64,000 bases of DNA, from positions 310,001 to 374,000 of the forward strand of contig NZ_CP110257.1 of NCBI RefSeq assembly GCF_026013905.1, written 5' to 3'. Source of the DNA: Schlegelella aquatica (GTDB lineage Bacteria; Pseudomonadota; Gammaproteobacteria; Burkholderiales; Burkholderiaceae_C). Shown here piece by piece: positions 36,655 to 44,842 of this stretch. The notes under the pieces are model-generated. The model searched no databases, was not told the DNA's origin, and saw nothing but the letters and a program-made list of their open reading frames with translations. Every line of letters starts with the position of its first letter. The first letter of the stretch is position 1. Position numbers and translations under genes: made by a program.

Positions 36655-37161
36655 TCAGCTCTTCGCGATCTTGGCCAGCGCCTGCTGGAGGTCTGCCTTG
36701 CTCATCGTCTCCAGCGGGAGTTGCAGCAGCTGCAGCATGCGGTAGCCGATGGCCTGGCGGGTCAGTTCGAACGCGCGGCGCTTGCCGTCGTCGCCGCCCT
36801 CGGCGTTCGACGGATCGGGGTAGCCCCAGTGCACCTTGACCGGCTGCTCCCCTGTGCCGCCGAAGAACACCGGGCACTGTTCGGCCGCAGCACTGTCGCA
36901 CACCGTGATGACGATCGACAGCGGCGGCGCATCGTCGCCACTGAACTCGTCCCAGCTCTTGCTCCGGTAGCCGGTGGTGTCCACGCCGGCGTTGTGTAGC
37001 GCCTCCAGCGCGAACGGGTTGACGCGGCCGCTGGGCGCACTGCCGGCGCTGTAGGCCCGCACGTCCTTGCCAAGCTTCTTTGCCCAGTGGTTGAGCATGC
37101 CTTCACCGAGAACGCTACGTGCGGAGTTGTGGGTACAGAGGATGAGAACGTTGATCGTCAT
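36655..37161 (-). CDS. arsC: Arsenate reductase, LMW-PTP/thioredoxin type (second copy)
   Basis: A 168-residue cytoplasmic arsenate reductase. N-terminal phosphatase loop CTHNSAR (C9, R15; CX5R) and the redox pair C88 and C96 (VCDSAAAEQCPV) are the three cysteines of the thioredoxin-coupled mechanism. Conserved AYSAGSAPSG and WGYPDPSNAEG segments support the call. It is 21 bases downstream of another arsC and 2 bases before the aqpS start. The two ArsC copies are clearly diverged (CTHNSAR versus CTGNSAR loops), so they are not a recent duplication. Confidence 0.93.
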   Translation of the reverse strand: MTINVLILCTHNSARSVLGEGMLNHWAKKLGKDVRAYSAGSAPSGRVNPFALEALHNAGVDTTGYRSKSWDEFSGDDAPPLSIVITVCDSAAAEQCPVFFGGTGEQPVKVHWGYPDPSNAEGGDDGKRRAFELTRQAIGYRMLQLLQLPLETMSKADLQQALAKIAKS

Positions 37162-37182
37162 GGGTGTGCTGGTGTCATATCG

Positions 37183-37677
37183 TCATTGCTGGCCGATGTC
37201 GCGCACGGCGTTCTGCAGCGACATCCGGTCGAGGGAATCATGAGGCAGTGCCAGCAGGAGCTCGATGCGGCGCTTGAGCAAGTAGCTCGCGTCGAGAAAA
37301 GCCTTGCGCTTGGCCTCGTCGCTGCCTTCAACGGCGGCGGGATCAGGCATGCCCCAGTGCGCTGTCACCGGTTGGCCCGGCCAGACGGGGCACACCTCGC
37401 CGGCGGCTTTGTCGCAGACGGTGAAGACAAAATCCAGCGGTGGCGAGTCGGGCGTCGCGAACTCTTCCCAGCCCTTGCTGCGGTAGCCGGTGGTCGGCAG
37501 CCCGAGCTGTGCCAGGGCCTGCAGGGTAAAGGGATTTACCTCGCCTTTTGGAGTGCTACCGGCCGAGTAGGCGCGAAAGCGGCCGCGACCCATATGGTTC
37601 ATCAGGGCCTCGGCCAGGATCGACCGGGCCGAGTTGCCGGTGCAGACCAACAAGACGGTGTAGACGCGATCAATCAC
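37183..37677 (-). CDS. arsC: Arsenate reductase, LMW-PTP/thioredoxin type (first copy)
   Basis: A 164-residue arsenate reductase with CX5R loop CTGNSAR (C12-R18), redox cysteines C88 and C96 (VCDKAAGEVCPV), and HWGMPDPAAVEG. The start was placed at GTG 37677 (read as Met, then IDRVYTVLLVCTG), which overlaps the stop region of arsI by 9 bases. A TTG at 37695 would add six residues. Reduced arsenite can leave through AqpS. Product length is normal for the family. Confidence 0.92.
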   Translation of the reverse strand: MIDRVYTVLLVCTGNSARSILAEALMNHMGRGRFRAYSAGSTPKGEVNPFTLQALAQLGLPTTGYRSKGWEEFATPDSPPLDFVFTVCDKAAGEVCPVWPGQPVTAHWGMPDPAAVEGSDEAKRKAFLDASYLLKRRIELLLALPHDSLDRMSLQNAVRDIGQQ

Positions 37678-37685
37678 GGCCAGCC

Positions 37686-38159
37686 TCAGCAGCAAGAGGA
37701 CGAGGGCTTGACAGCGATGCCGACCGGCTTGCCACGGGGCGTCGGTGCGCAGCAGACACCGCCAGCCTCGCTCTGCGCCGCCTTCTCGCTGAACACCGGG
37801 ATGGTGGCCAGCGTACGGAAGTGCTCCCAGGCAACGCCTTGCGGATCGGTGACCCAGTGCTTCTCGCTCTGGGCATAGCAGCAGGTGGTCTGGCCTTCAT
37901 CGAACAGTGCCATGTCGGCAGCCTGGGCGCGTGCCTTCAACTCGGCGAGTTCCTCGGCATTGTCGGTTTGGAAGCCGAGATGGTCGACGCCCGGTTTGCC
38001 GCCGCGCGTCGAGATCGCGAAGTTGATCCTCGGGTCGTCGAGCATCCACTTGGCGTAGTCGCTCTCCAGGCGGGTGGGCTCGGCGCCGAACAGCTTGGAG
38101 TAGAAGGCCACGCTCTGAGCGAGGTCCTCGACGTGGACATGAACGTGGAAGCGCTTCAT
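37686..38159 (-). CDS. arsI: ArsI/CadI-type dioxygenase (C-As lyase family)
   Basis: A 157-residue vicinal-oxygen-chelate protein. Iron ligands of ArsI are matched by H5, H60 and E112 (VHVHV, GVDHLGF, AWEHF), and the substrate-binding vicinal cysteines by C93-C94 (QTTCCYA). ArsI cleaves the C-As bond of trivalent methyl and aromatic arsenicals. The C-terminus is longer and carries further cysteine pairs (GVCCAP, SSSCC), as in many ArsI/CadI proteins. Annotated relatives are also called CadI, so cadmium or another soft metal cannot be excluded. Second gene of the operon, 12 bases after arsR. Confidence 0.88.
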   Translation of the reverse strand: MKRFHVHVHVEDLAQSVAFYSKLFGAEPTRLESDYAKWMLDDPRINFAISTRGGKPGVDHLGFQTDNAEELAELKARAQAADMALFDEGQTTCCYAQSEKHWVTDPQGVAWEHFRTLATIPVFSEKAAQSEAGGVCCAPTPRGKPVGIAVKPSSSCC

Positions 38160-38171
38160 CGTGGTTCCTTT

Positions 38172-38495
38172 TCAACAGTTGCAGGAGGTGGCGGCTTCGG
38201 GGAGACAGACCTCGCCCTGGCAGCAGTTCTCGGTGAGGTAGCCCAGCAGCGCACTCATGTGCTCGAACGACGCCCGATAGACCAAGTGGCGCCCCTGACG
38301 CTCCTGCGTCACCAGGCCGGCGTTCATCAGCTCCTTGAGGTGGAAAGACAGCGTTGCCGGCGGGATACCGGTGGCTTCGGCAATGACCCCAGGCGTCATG
38401 CCTTGCGACCCGGCGACCACCAGCGTCCGGAAGATCTGCAGGCGGTTACTCTGGGCGAGCGCGGCAAGGGATCGGACGACATCTTTCTCTTTCAT
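38172..38495 (-). CDS. arsR: ArsR-family repressor
   Basis: A 107-residue winged-helix repressor, first gene of the arsenic operon. The DNA-reading helix lies in ATGIPPATLSFHLKELMNAGL (about 41-61). The arsenite site is C-terminal, with C91-C92 and C97 (TENCCQGEVC), plus C105 and C107 at the very end. This layout resembles the C-terminal Cys triad of the Acidithiobacillus ArsR type, not the ELCVCDL site in the DNA-binding helix of plasmid R773 ArsR. It should repress its own operon and release on As(III). Confidence 0.93.
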   Translation of the reverse strand: MKEKDVVRSLAALAQSNRLQIFRTLVVAGSQGMTPGVIAEATGIPPATLSFHLKELMNAGLVTQERQGRHLVYRASFEHMSALLGYLTENCCQGEVCLPEAATSCNC

Positions 38496-38516
38496 GTTTC
38501 TATGATAGTCGAAATA
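38496..38516. promoter_or_regulatory. Candidate ArsR operator/promoter
   Basis: Immediately before the arsR start, TTTC (38497-38500) and GAAA (38511-38514) flank TATGATAGTC in an AT-rich dyad, and the minus strand offers TATCAT as a possible -10. If that -10 is used, transcription would begin almost at the ATG, a leaderless start. No good -35 is visible. Confidence 0.45.
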
Positions 38517-38723
38517 TGGAAGCGATGCACTCCACCCGCCTGGCGAAAGTGGCGGCCAGCCAATGAGGTGTGATGTACGGGATGCGGCCGCCGTAGAACG
38601 TGAACCCGCCGCAGCAGCAGCGCGGGCCGTACCGCCGCTCCCCGCAAGGGCCGGGGTTGATGCTCCTCAACCTGCGGCCGCTGCCTGTCGCGAGACTGAA
38701 AAAGTTTCATCAGCCGAGCCGCC

Positions 38724-41544
38724 GTGCATCCGACCGCCTCGCCGACGCAAGCGCTCCCCGCGGCGCGTCCGGGCGCGGACGCTGCGGGGCTGCTGTCGCT
38801 GGTGGAGGCGACGCTACGGGAGCTGCGCCCGGGCGCCGCGGAGCTGCCGCCGGTCACGCTTGCCAGCCGGCTCGACCAGGACCTGAGGCTCGACAGCCGC
38901 GCCCGCATGGAACTGCTGCAGCGCGTCGAGCGGGCCTTCGGCGTCGCCCTGCACGAGGACGCGCTGGGGGCGGCGGAAACCGTGGCGGACCTCTTGCGTG
39001 CGGTGGAGCGCGGGCACCCGCTGGGGTCGGCCGTGGCCAGGCCCCCGCCTCCCGCACCGTCCCCAGGGACTTGGGCGGGCACACCGCAGACCGCTTCCAC
39101 CTTGCTGGAGGTGCTGGCGTGGCACGTGCGAGAGCATGCCGATCGCGTGCAGGTGGCGGTGCTGGAGGAGGGAGACGAGCGCCCCATCACCTACGGCGCG
39201 CTTGCGGCCGATGCGGCGGCGGTCGCCGCCGGGCTGCAGTCGCTGGGCGTCGCGCCGCGGGAGACCGTGGCGATCATGCTGCCCACCTGCCCCGAGTACT
39301 TCGGCACCTACCTGGGCATTCTGATGGCCGGAGCGATTCCGGTACCGATCTACCCGCCGGGGCGGCCCTCGCAGATCGAGGAGCACGTGCTGCGGCACGG
39401 CGCGTTGCTGGACAATGCCCGCGCTGTGGCCCTCGTCACCGTGCCGCAGGCGCGGATGGTCGCCCGGCTGCTCCAGGCCCGGGTGGCTGGCTTGCGCGCC
39501 GTCGTCACACCGCAGCAGCTGGCCGCGCGGGGCGGGGTGCCGGCGCCTGCGGCCGTGGCGGGCGAGGACGTTGCCTTCATCCAGTACACCTCGGGCAGCA
39601 CCGGCAGTCCCAAGGGGGTGGTGTTGTCACATGCCAACCTGCTGGCCAACATCCGCGCCATGGCGCAAGCCATCGAGGCGAGCCCACGCGACGTGTTCGT
39701 CAGCTGGCTGCCCCTGTACCACGACATGGGCCTCATCGGCGCCTGGCTGGGCAGCCTCTACGTTGGCATGTCGCTGGTGGTCATGTCACCGCTGGCCTTC
39801 CTGGCGCGGCCCCTGCACTGGCTGCAGACGCTGCAGCGATGGGGAGGGACGCTGTCGGCGGCGCCCAACTTCGCGTACGAACTGTGTCTGCGGCGAATCG
39901 ACGATGCTGCCCTGGCCGACCTCGATCTGCGCTCGGTCCGCGCACTGTTCAACGGGGCCGAAGCGGTCAGCGCAGCCACGGTGCGCCGCTTCAGCGAGCG
40001 CTTTGCCACCTGCGGCCTGCGTGCCGAGGCCATGGCACCTGTCTACGGGCTGGCGGAGGCTTCGGTCGGCCTGCTGTTCCCGCCGCTCGGGCGGGCGGCG
40101 CCCGTGGATGCTTTGCAGCGCGAGCCGTTCAGCCTGGAAGGCCGCGCGTTGCCCGCCGCTGCCGATGACCCGAACGCTCTGCGCTTCGTCGGCTGCGGCA
40201 GACCCTTGGCCGGCCATGAGGTCCGCATCGTCGATTCGCAGGGCCGCGAGCTCGGCGAGCGCGTGGAGGGCCGGCTGGAGTTCCGCGGCCCATCGGCGAC
40301 GCGCGGCTACTTCCGCGATCCGCAGAAAACCGCGCAGCTGTTCCACGACGGCTGGCTGGACACCGGTGACCGCGCCTATGCGGCCGCGGGCGACATCTAC
40401 ATCACCGGCCGGGTGAAGGACATCGTCATTCGCGGCGGGCGCAACCTCTACCCGGAGGAGATCGAGGATGCGGTGGGGCGTGTGGAGGGCATCCGCAGGG
40501 GTTGCGTGGCGGTGTTCGGCAGTCCCGATGCCGCCACCGGCACGGAACGCCTGGTTGTGCTGGCGGAGGCCAGGCCCGGCGCCGCGGCTGGGCGAAGCGG
40601 TGACGCGGGCCGTGATCGACACCATCGGCGAACCGCCGGATGAAGTGGTGCTCGCCCCGCCGCACACCGTGCTCAAGACCTCCAGCGGCAAGATCCGGCG
40701 CTCTGCGTGCAAGGCACTGTACGAGCGCGGGGGCGCCCATCTCGGCCCTGCGCCCGCACACCTGCAACTGCTGCCGCTGGCAGCCGGCGCGGCTTGGCTT
40801 CGACTGCAGCACGTCCTCGGCGCCGGGGGGGCAGCCTGCTGTTCGCGGGGTATGCGACCGCGCTGTTCGGACTTCTCGCGCCGCCCACCTGGCTGCTGGC
40901 GGTCGCTCAGTCCAATCCCGCACGCGCCTGGGCCATCTGCCGTGCGTCCGCGCGCGCACTCCTCGCGCTCACCGGCATGACGCCGCGGGTCGAGGGCCTG
41001 CAGAACATCCCTGCGGGGGCGTGCGTGATCGTGAGCAACCATGGCAGTTACCTCGACGGGGTCGTGCTGGTGGCGGTCTTGCCGAGGCCGTGCGACTTCA
41101 TCGCCAAGGCCGAACTGCGGCAGCAGCGCATCGCCGGCCCCTTCCTGCGCCGGCTCGGCGCTGGCTTCGTCCAACGCTTCGACCTGCGCCGCGCGGTGCA
41201 GGACGCGCAGGCGCTGACGGCGCATGCACGGCGCGGACACGCACTGGTGGTGTTCCCCGAAGGGACCTTCAGGGCTGCCCCCGGCTTGCTGCCGTTCCAC
41301 CTGGGGGGCCTTCCTTGCCGCCGCGCAGGCGCAGGTGCCGGTCGTGCCCCTGGTCCTGCGCGGCAGCCGAGCCGCGCTGCCGGACGGTAGCTGGCGGCCG
41401 CGCCGCGCCCGGTTGGAAGTCCACGTCCTGCCGCCGCTGCCACAGCCAGGGGAAGGCGACCTGTTCGCGCGCGCGGTGCGGCTGCGAGATGCGGCTTACA
41501 CGGCGATCGCCGGGCGGCTCGAACCGGCGCAAGACGCGCCGTGA
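38724..41544 (+). pseudogene. ACP / AMP-ligase / PlsC acyltransferase fusion, three frameshifts
   Basis: The intact ancestor would be about 940 aa. Frame from GTG 38724: acyl-carrier-like domain (pantetheine Ser in RLDSRARMELL, S58), then a fatty-acyl-AMP ligase with YTSGSTGSPKGVV, LPLYHDMGLIG and KDIVIRGGRNLYPEE. Near 40570-40585 the reading changes frame (continues LGEAVTRAVIDTIG and KTSSGKIRRSAC), changes back near 40825 at a run of seven G, continuing FAGYATALFGLLAPP and the PlsC motifs VSNHGSYLDG and FPEGTFRAAPG, and changes again near 41305 at a run of six G (GAFLAAAQAQVPVVPLV to the stop). Frames alternate 0-1-0-1. Either a decayed lipid-activating gene or assembly errors at G runs. 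Confidence 0.8.
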
Positions 41545-41581
41545 GCCTGCGGCCCGGCCCACGGCGGATGAGGAGACAAGC

Positions 41582-42540
41582 ATGCGTGTTGCCCCTCAGC
41601 TGACACTGGACACCATCCGGTCCGGGCAAGCTCCCACGCTGCCGGCCCTTTCGAGGAGCGCTGCCGCCGCTGCCCTGAGGCCGAGGCCTACCGTCACCGA
41701 GACCCGCCCGACGGCGTTTGGACCCGCTTGCGATGGGACGAGATGGCGCGCAGAGTGGCCCGGTGGCGCGGCGCTCTGGCGGCCGAGAACCTGGGGGCCG
41801 GCGAGCGCGTGGCGGTGATGCTGCCCAACGGGGTGGACTGGGTGTGCCTCGACCAGGCTGCGCTGTCGCTGGGACTGGTCGTGGTGTCGCTGTACCCGAC
41901 CGACAACCCGGAAGACGCCGGCTACATCCTTGCCGACAGCGGTGCGCGCCTGCTCGTAACGGAGGTGCCGCAGTGGCAGCGGCTCCAGCCCCATGCGGCG
42001 CCGCTCACGCAGCTGGCGCGCGTGGTCTGCGTCGACTCGGACGCAGCTCCCCCAGGCGGGCTCCTGCACGGGCTGGAGCCCTGGCTAGGCGCAGCGCGCC
42101 CCGAGCCGCCTGCTGCGCCGGCCGATCCCCGTGACCTCGCCACGATCATTTACACCTCAGGTACCACCGGTCGCCCCAAGGGAGTGGTGCTGTCGCACCG
42201 CAACATCATTGCCAACATCGAGGCTGTTCTTCAGGGGATCGCCGGCTACCGGGAGGACGTGTTCCTGTCCTTCCTGCCGCTGTCGCATGCGCTGGAGCGG
42301 ACGGTGGGCTACTACCTGCCGATCGCCACCGGTGGCGCGGTGGTGTTCGCCCGCTCCATCCAGACACTGGCGGAGGACCTGCTCGCCGTCCAGCCCAGCA
42401 TGCTGGTGTCCGTGCCGCGGCTGTACGAGCGCGTCTACGCCCGGCTGCAGCAGCAGCTGGAGTCCGGCGGTGTGCCGGCGCGCGTCCTGTTCGAATGGGC
42501 GGAGTCGGTCGGCTGGCGCCGCTTCGAGGCGGCACAACAC
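41582..42540 (+). pseudogene. FadD15-like long-chain acyl-CoA ligase, frameshifted and truncated
   Basis: Start ATG 41582 (MRVAPQLTLDTIRSGQAP), then a one-base deletion near 41649 (GCCCTTTCGAG) moves the reading to the +1 frame, where FEERC-like sequence, YTSGTTGRPKGVV and PLSHALERTVGYY continue. Similarity stops at about 42540 (GWRRFEAAQH); the C-terminal half with the second adenylation motifs is missing. The open frame runs straight on into the MFS gene. With the fused ligase upstream this was probably an acyl-activation/lipid pair, now lost. Confidence 0.8.
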
Positions 42541-42663
42541 CGCGGCGTCGTGGCTGCACCCGATCATGACGGGCACGGCTCCTCGGCCGGACGACCGCTC
42601 GTTGCACGGCCACGGCCGGGTTTCGTTCTTGAGCCTAGCCCCTCACTTCCGACAGAGTCCACG

Positions 42664-43839
42664 TTGGCACGAGACGCGAGTCCTCTGACCAGGCTCCCCA
42701 CCGGCGTGTGGGTCCTCGGTTTCGTCAGCCTGCTGATGGACATCTCCTCCGAGATGATCCACAGCCTCCTGCCGCTGTTCATGGTGGGCACGTTGGGTGC
42801 GAGCGCCGTCGCGGTCGGTCTGATCGAGGGCTTGGCGGAGTCGACGGCACTGGTCGTCAAAGTGTTCTCGGGGGCGCTGAGCGACTACCTGGGCAAGCGC
42901 AAGGGGCTGGCGGTGTTCGGCTACGCCTTGGGGGCGTTGACGAAGCCGCTGTTCGCCGTCGCGCCGACGACGGGCGTCGTGCTTGCGGCCCGTCTGCTCG
43001 ATCGCGTGGGCAAGGGCGTGCGGGGAGCGCCTCGCGACGCCCTGGTGGCAGACCTCGCGCCGGCCGCAGTGCGTGGTGCGGCCTTCGGCCTTCGGCAGTC
43101 GTTGGACACGGTGGGGGCGGTCCTCGGGCCGCTCTTGGCCGTGGGCCTGATGCTGTGGTGGGCCAACGATTTCCGGGCCGTGTTCTGGGTGGCCGTGATC
43201 CCAGGGCTGCTCGCCGTCGCACTCCTGCAATGGGGGGTGGACGAACCCGCGCGCCATGTCGGTGAGAAGCGCACCAACCCCATTCGCCGCGAAAACCTTC
43301 GGCGATTGGGCGGCGCGTACTGGTGGGTGGTCGCCGTGGGCGCGGTCTTCACGCTGGCCCGTTTCAGCGAGGCCTTTCTGGTGCTGCGTGCCGAGCAGAG
43401 CGGCATCGCGGTCGCGCTGGTGCCGTTGGTGATGGTGGCGATGAACGTCGTCTACGCTGCGTCGGCCTATCCCTTCGGGCAGTTGTCCGACCGCATGAAC
43501 CACAAGGCGCTGCTGGCCCTGGGACTGCTCGTGCTGATCGCGGCCGACGTCGTGCTCGCACTCGGCGGCCATTGGACGACGGTGCTGGCCGGCGTGGCGC
43601 TGTGGGGCATCCACATGGGAATGACCCAGGGCCTGCTCGCCACCATGGTGGCCGATACAGCGCCCGCCGAGCTGCGGGGCACGGCCTTCGGGGTCTTCAA
43701 TCTGGTCAGTGGTTTCGCCATGCTCGTGGCGAGCGTCGTGGCCGGTCTGTTGTGGGACCGGCTCGGCGCATCGTTCACCTTCTACGCGGGGGCTGCATTC
43801 AGTGCCCTGGCCTTGCTCGGGCTGTTGAAGAAGCCCTGA
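42664..43839 (+). CDS. MFS transporter
   Basis: A 12-helix major facilitator protein of about 391 aa, of the group with LPTGVWVLGFVSLLMDISSEM at the first helix, LSDYLGKRKGLAVFGY in the helix 2-3 loop and RGAPRDALVADLAPA. The frame is continuous with the truncated ligase (open from 41728), but family proteins begin close to the RLPTGVW segment. TTG 42664 is the best nearby start, with no strong ribosome site. The first in-frame ATG (42736) would cut the first helix. Relatives occur next to metal-resistance genes; substrate unknown. It may be expressed only if a new promoter was captured. Confidence 0.8.
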   Translation: MARDASPLTRLPTGVWVLGFVSLLMDISSEMIHSLLPLFMVGTLGASAVAVGLIEGLAESTALVVKVFSGALSDYLGKRKGLAVFGYALGALTKPLFAVAPTTGVVLAARLLDRVGKGVRGAPRDALVADLAPAAVRGAAFGLRQSLDTVGAVLGPLLAVGLMLWWANDFRAVFWVAVIPGLLAVALLQWGVDEPARHVGEKRTNPIRRENLRRLGGAYWWVVAVGAVFTLARFSEAFLVLRAEQSGIAVALVPLVMVAMNVVYAASAYPFGQLSDRMNHKALLALGLLVLIAADVVLALGGHWTTVLAGVALWGIHMGMTQGLLATMVADTAPAELRGTAFGVFNLVSGFAMLVASVVAGLLWDRLGASFTFYAGAAFSALALLGLLKKP

Positions 43840-44041
43840 GCGACATCGGCCACCAGGCGTTCCAAATTCTTGTGTTGCGGGTGTAAACGGCGGGGGCGAA
43901 GACCTGGCCCCGCACTGAGCCCCACGGGTCGCCGCGGCCTCGGTTTGACCTGGCTCAGAGTCGCGGCAGTCGTCGGCCCTATCGTGGGCGGGTGGCGCGC
44001 CGAGCGGGCCCGGCCCGCGTTGCCATTCGCGCCTCGAACTC

Positions 44042-44311
44042 ATGGCCAAGCGATTTCCGATCCGTCCGCTGCACCCGGAGCGCGTGTGCTGGGGATGCGA
44101 CCAGTACTGCCCCTCCGACGCTCTCAAGTGCGGCAACGGCACCGTCAGAACGCCTCACCCGGTGGAGGTGTTCGGGGACGACTGGATGGACTGGGGGCTG
44201 GATGCCGGCGCCGCGACGACGGGCGCCGACGCCCCCGCCGGGACGCCGACGGACGCCCCGCGGGCCGCGAAGGCGCCGGGATCGCCTGAAGAGGCGGCCG
44301 AGCGCGTCTGA
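44042..44311 (+). CDS. DUF3079 small cysteine-rich protein
   Basis: An 89-residue protein of the DUF3079 family: MAKRFPIRPLHPERVCWGCDQYC start with cysteines C16, C19, C23 and C30 (CWGCDQYCPSDALKCGNG), then HPVEVFGDDWMDW. The four cysteines can hold a metal or cluster. The last 35 residues are Ala/Pro/Thr-rich and not conserved. Soluble, no signal peptide. It is widespread in Burkholderiales with no known role. It marks the return to core sequence after the decayed genes. Confidence 0.85.
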   Translation: MAKRFPIRPLHPERVCWGCDQYCPSDALKCGNGTVRTPHPVEVFGDDWMDWGLDAGAATTGADAPAGTPTDAPRAAKAPGSPEEAAERV

Positions 44312-44398
44312 GACAAGCAGGGCGGCGGGACGGCGCCGCCCTGACCCGGCACGCAGCCGGGGCGCCGCGGTCCATGCAGACGGGCCGGTGGGCACGCA

Positions 44399-44404
44399 TA
44401 CAAT
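44399..44404 (+). promoter_or_regulatory. Candidate yajC -10 element
   Basis: TACAAT 38 bases before the yajC GTG in a GC-rich gap of 130 bases. The -35 region is poor, so the site is tentative. Confidence 0.35.
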
Positions 44405-44441
44405 GGAACGTTCCCCATCGTCCGTTACTGGAGACTCAAGC

Positions 44442-44768
44442 GTGTTCATTTCCGACGCATTCGCACAAGCCGCGCCGGCCGCGCAACCTGGCGCCGAATC
44501 GACGCTGGTGAGCCTGTTGCCCCTGGTGCTGATGTTCGTGGTGCTCTACTTCATCATGATCCGGCCGCAGATGAAGCGCCAGAAAGAGCACAAGGCCATG
44601 ATCGAGGCCTTGGCCAAGGGCGATGAAGTCGTCACCGCCGGCGGCGTGCTCGGCAAGGTGTCGAAGCTCGGCGAGGCCTATCTCCACCTCGAGGTCGCCA
44701 ACGGCGTCGAGATCCAGATCCAGCGCAGCGCCGTCGTCCAGGTGCTGCCCAAGGGCACGCTGAAGTAA
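44442..44768 (+). CDS. yajC: Preprotein translocase subunit YajC
   Basis: A 108-residue single-pass inner-membrane protein that associates with SecDF. N-terminal part FISDAFAQAAPAA, one transmembrane helix (about 21-41) ending YFIMIRPQMKRQKEHK, then the cytoplasmic domain with GDEVVTAGGVLGKV. The start is the GTG at 44442, with GGAG seven bases upstream (TGGAGACTCAAGC); the frame is open upstream but without a family-like sequence. Leads yajC-secD-secF. The tgt/queA genes that precede yajC in many proteobacteria are not here. Confidence 0.95.
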   Translation: MFISDAFAQAAPAAQPGAESTLVSLLPLVLMFVVLYFIMIRPQMKRQKEHKAMIEALAKGDEVVTAGGVLGKVSKLGEAYLHLEVANGVEIQIQRSAVVQVLPKGTLK

Positions 44769-44842
44769 TTCCGCCGGCGCCCGCGGCGCCGCGCCCGCCC
44801 GCGCTCCCCCGTTCCTGCGGGCGCGGGCCCGAAAGAGGCCTC

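Noticed and set aside
41728..43839. A genuine ligase-transporter fusion protein
   Set aside because: The ligase half lacks its start frame and its C-terminal domain, and MFS relatives begin near the joint; the continuous frame is more simply a deletion scar. Kept as a finding because it can be tested.
42664..43839. ArsJ organoarsenical exporter (because of the nearby ars operon)
   Set aside because: The helix-1 and helix 2-3 motifs differ from the ArsJ type, and the partner GAPDH of arsJ operons is not adjacent; the gap gene at 5430 is an ordinary glycolytic enzyme.
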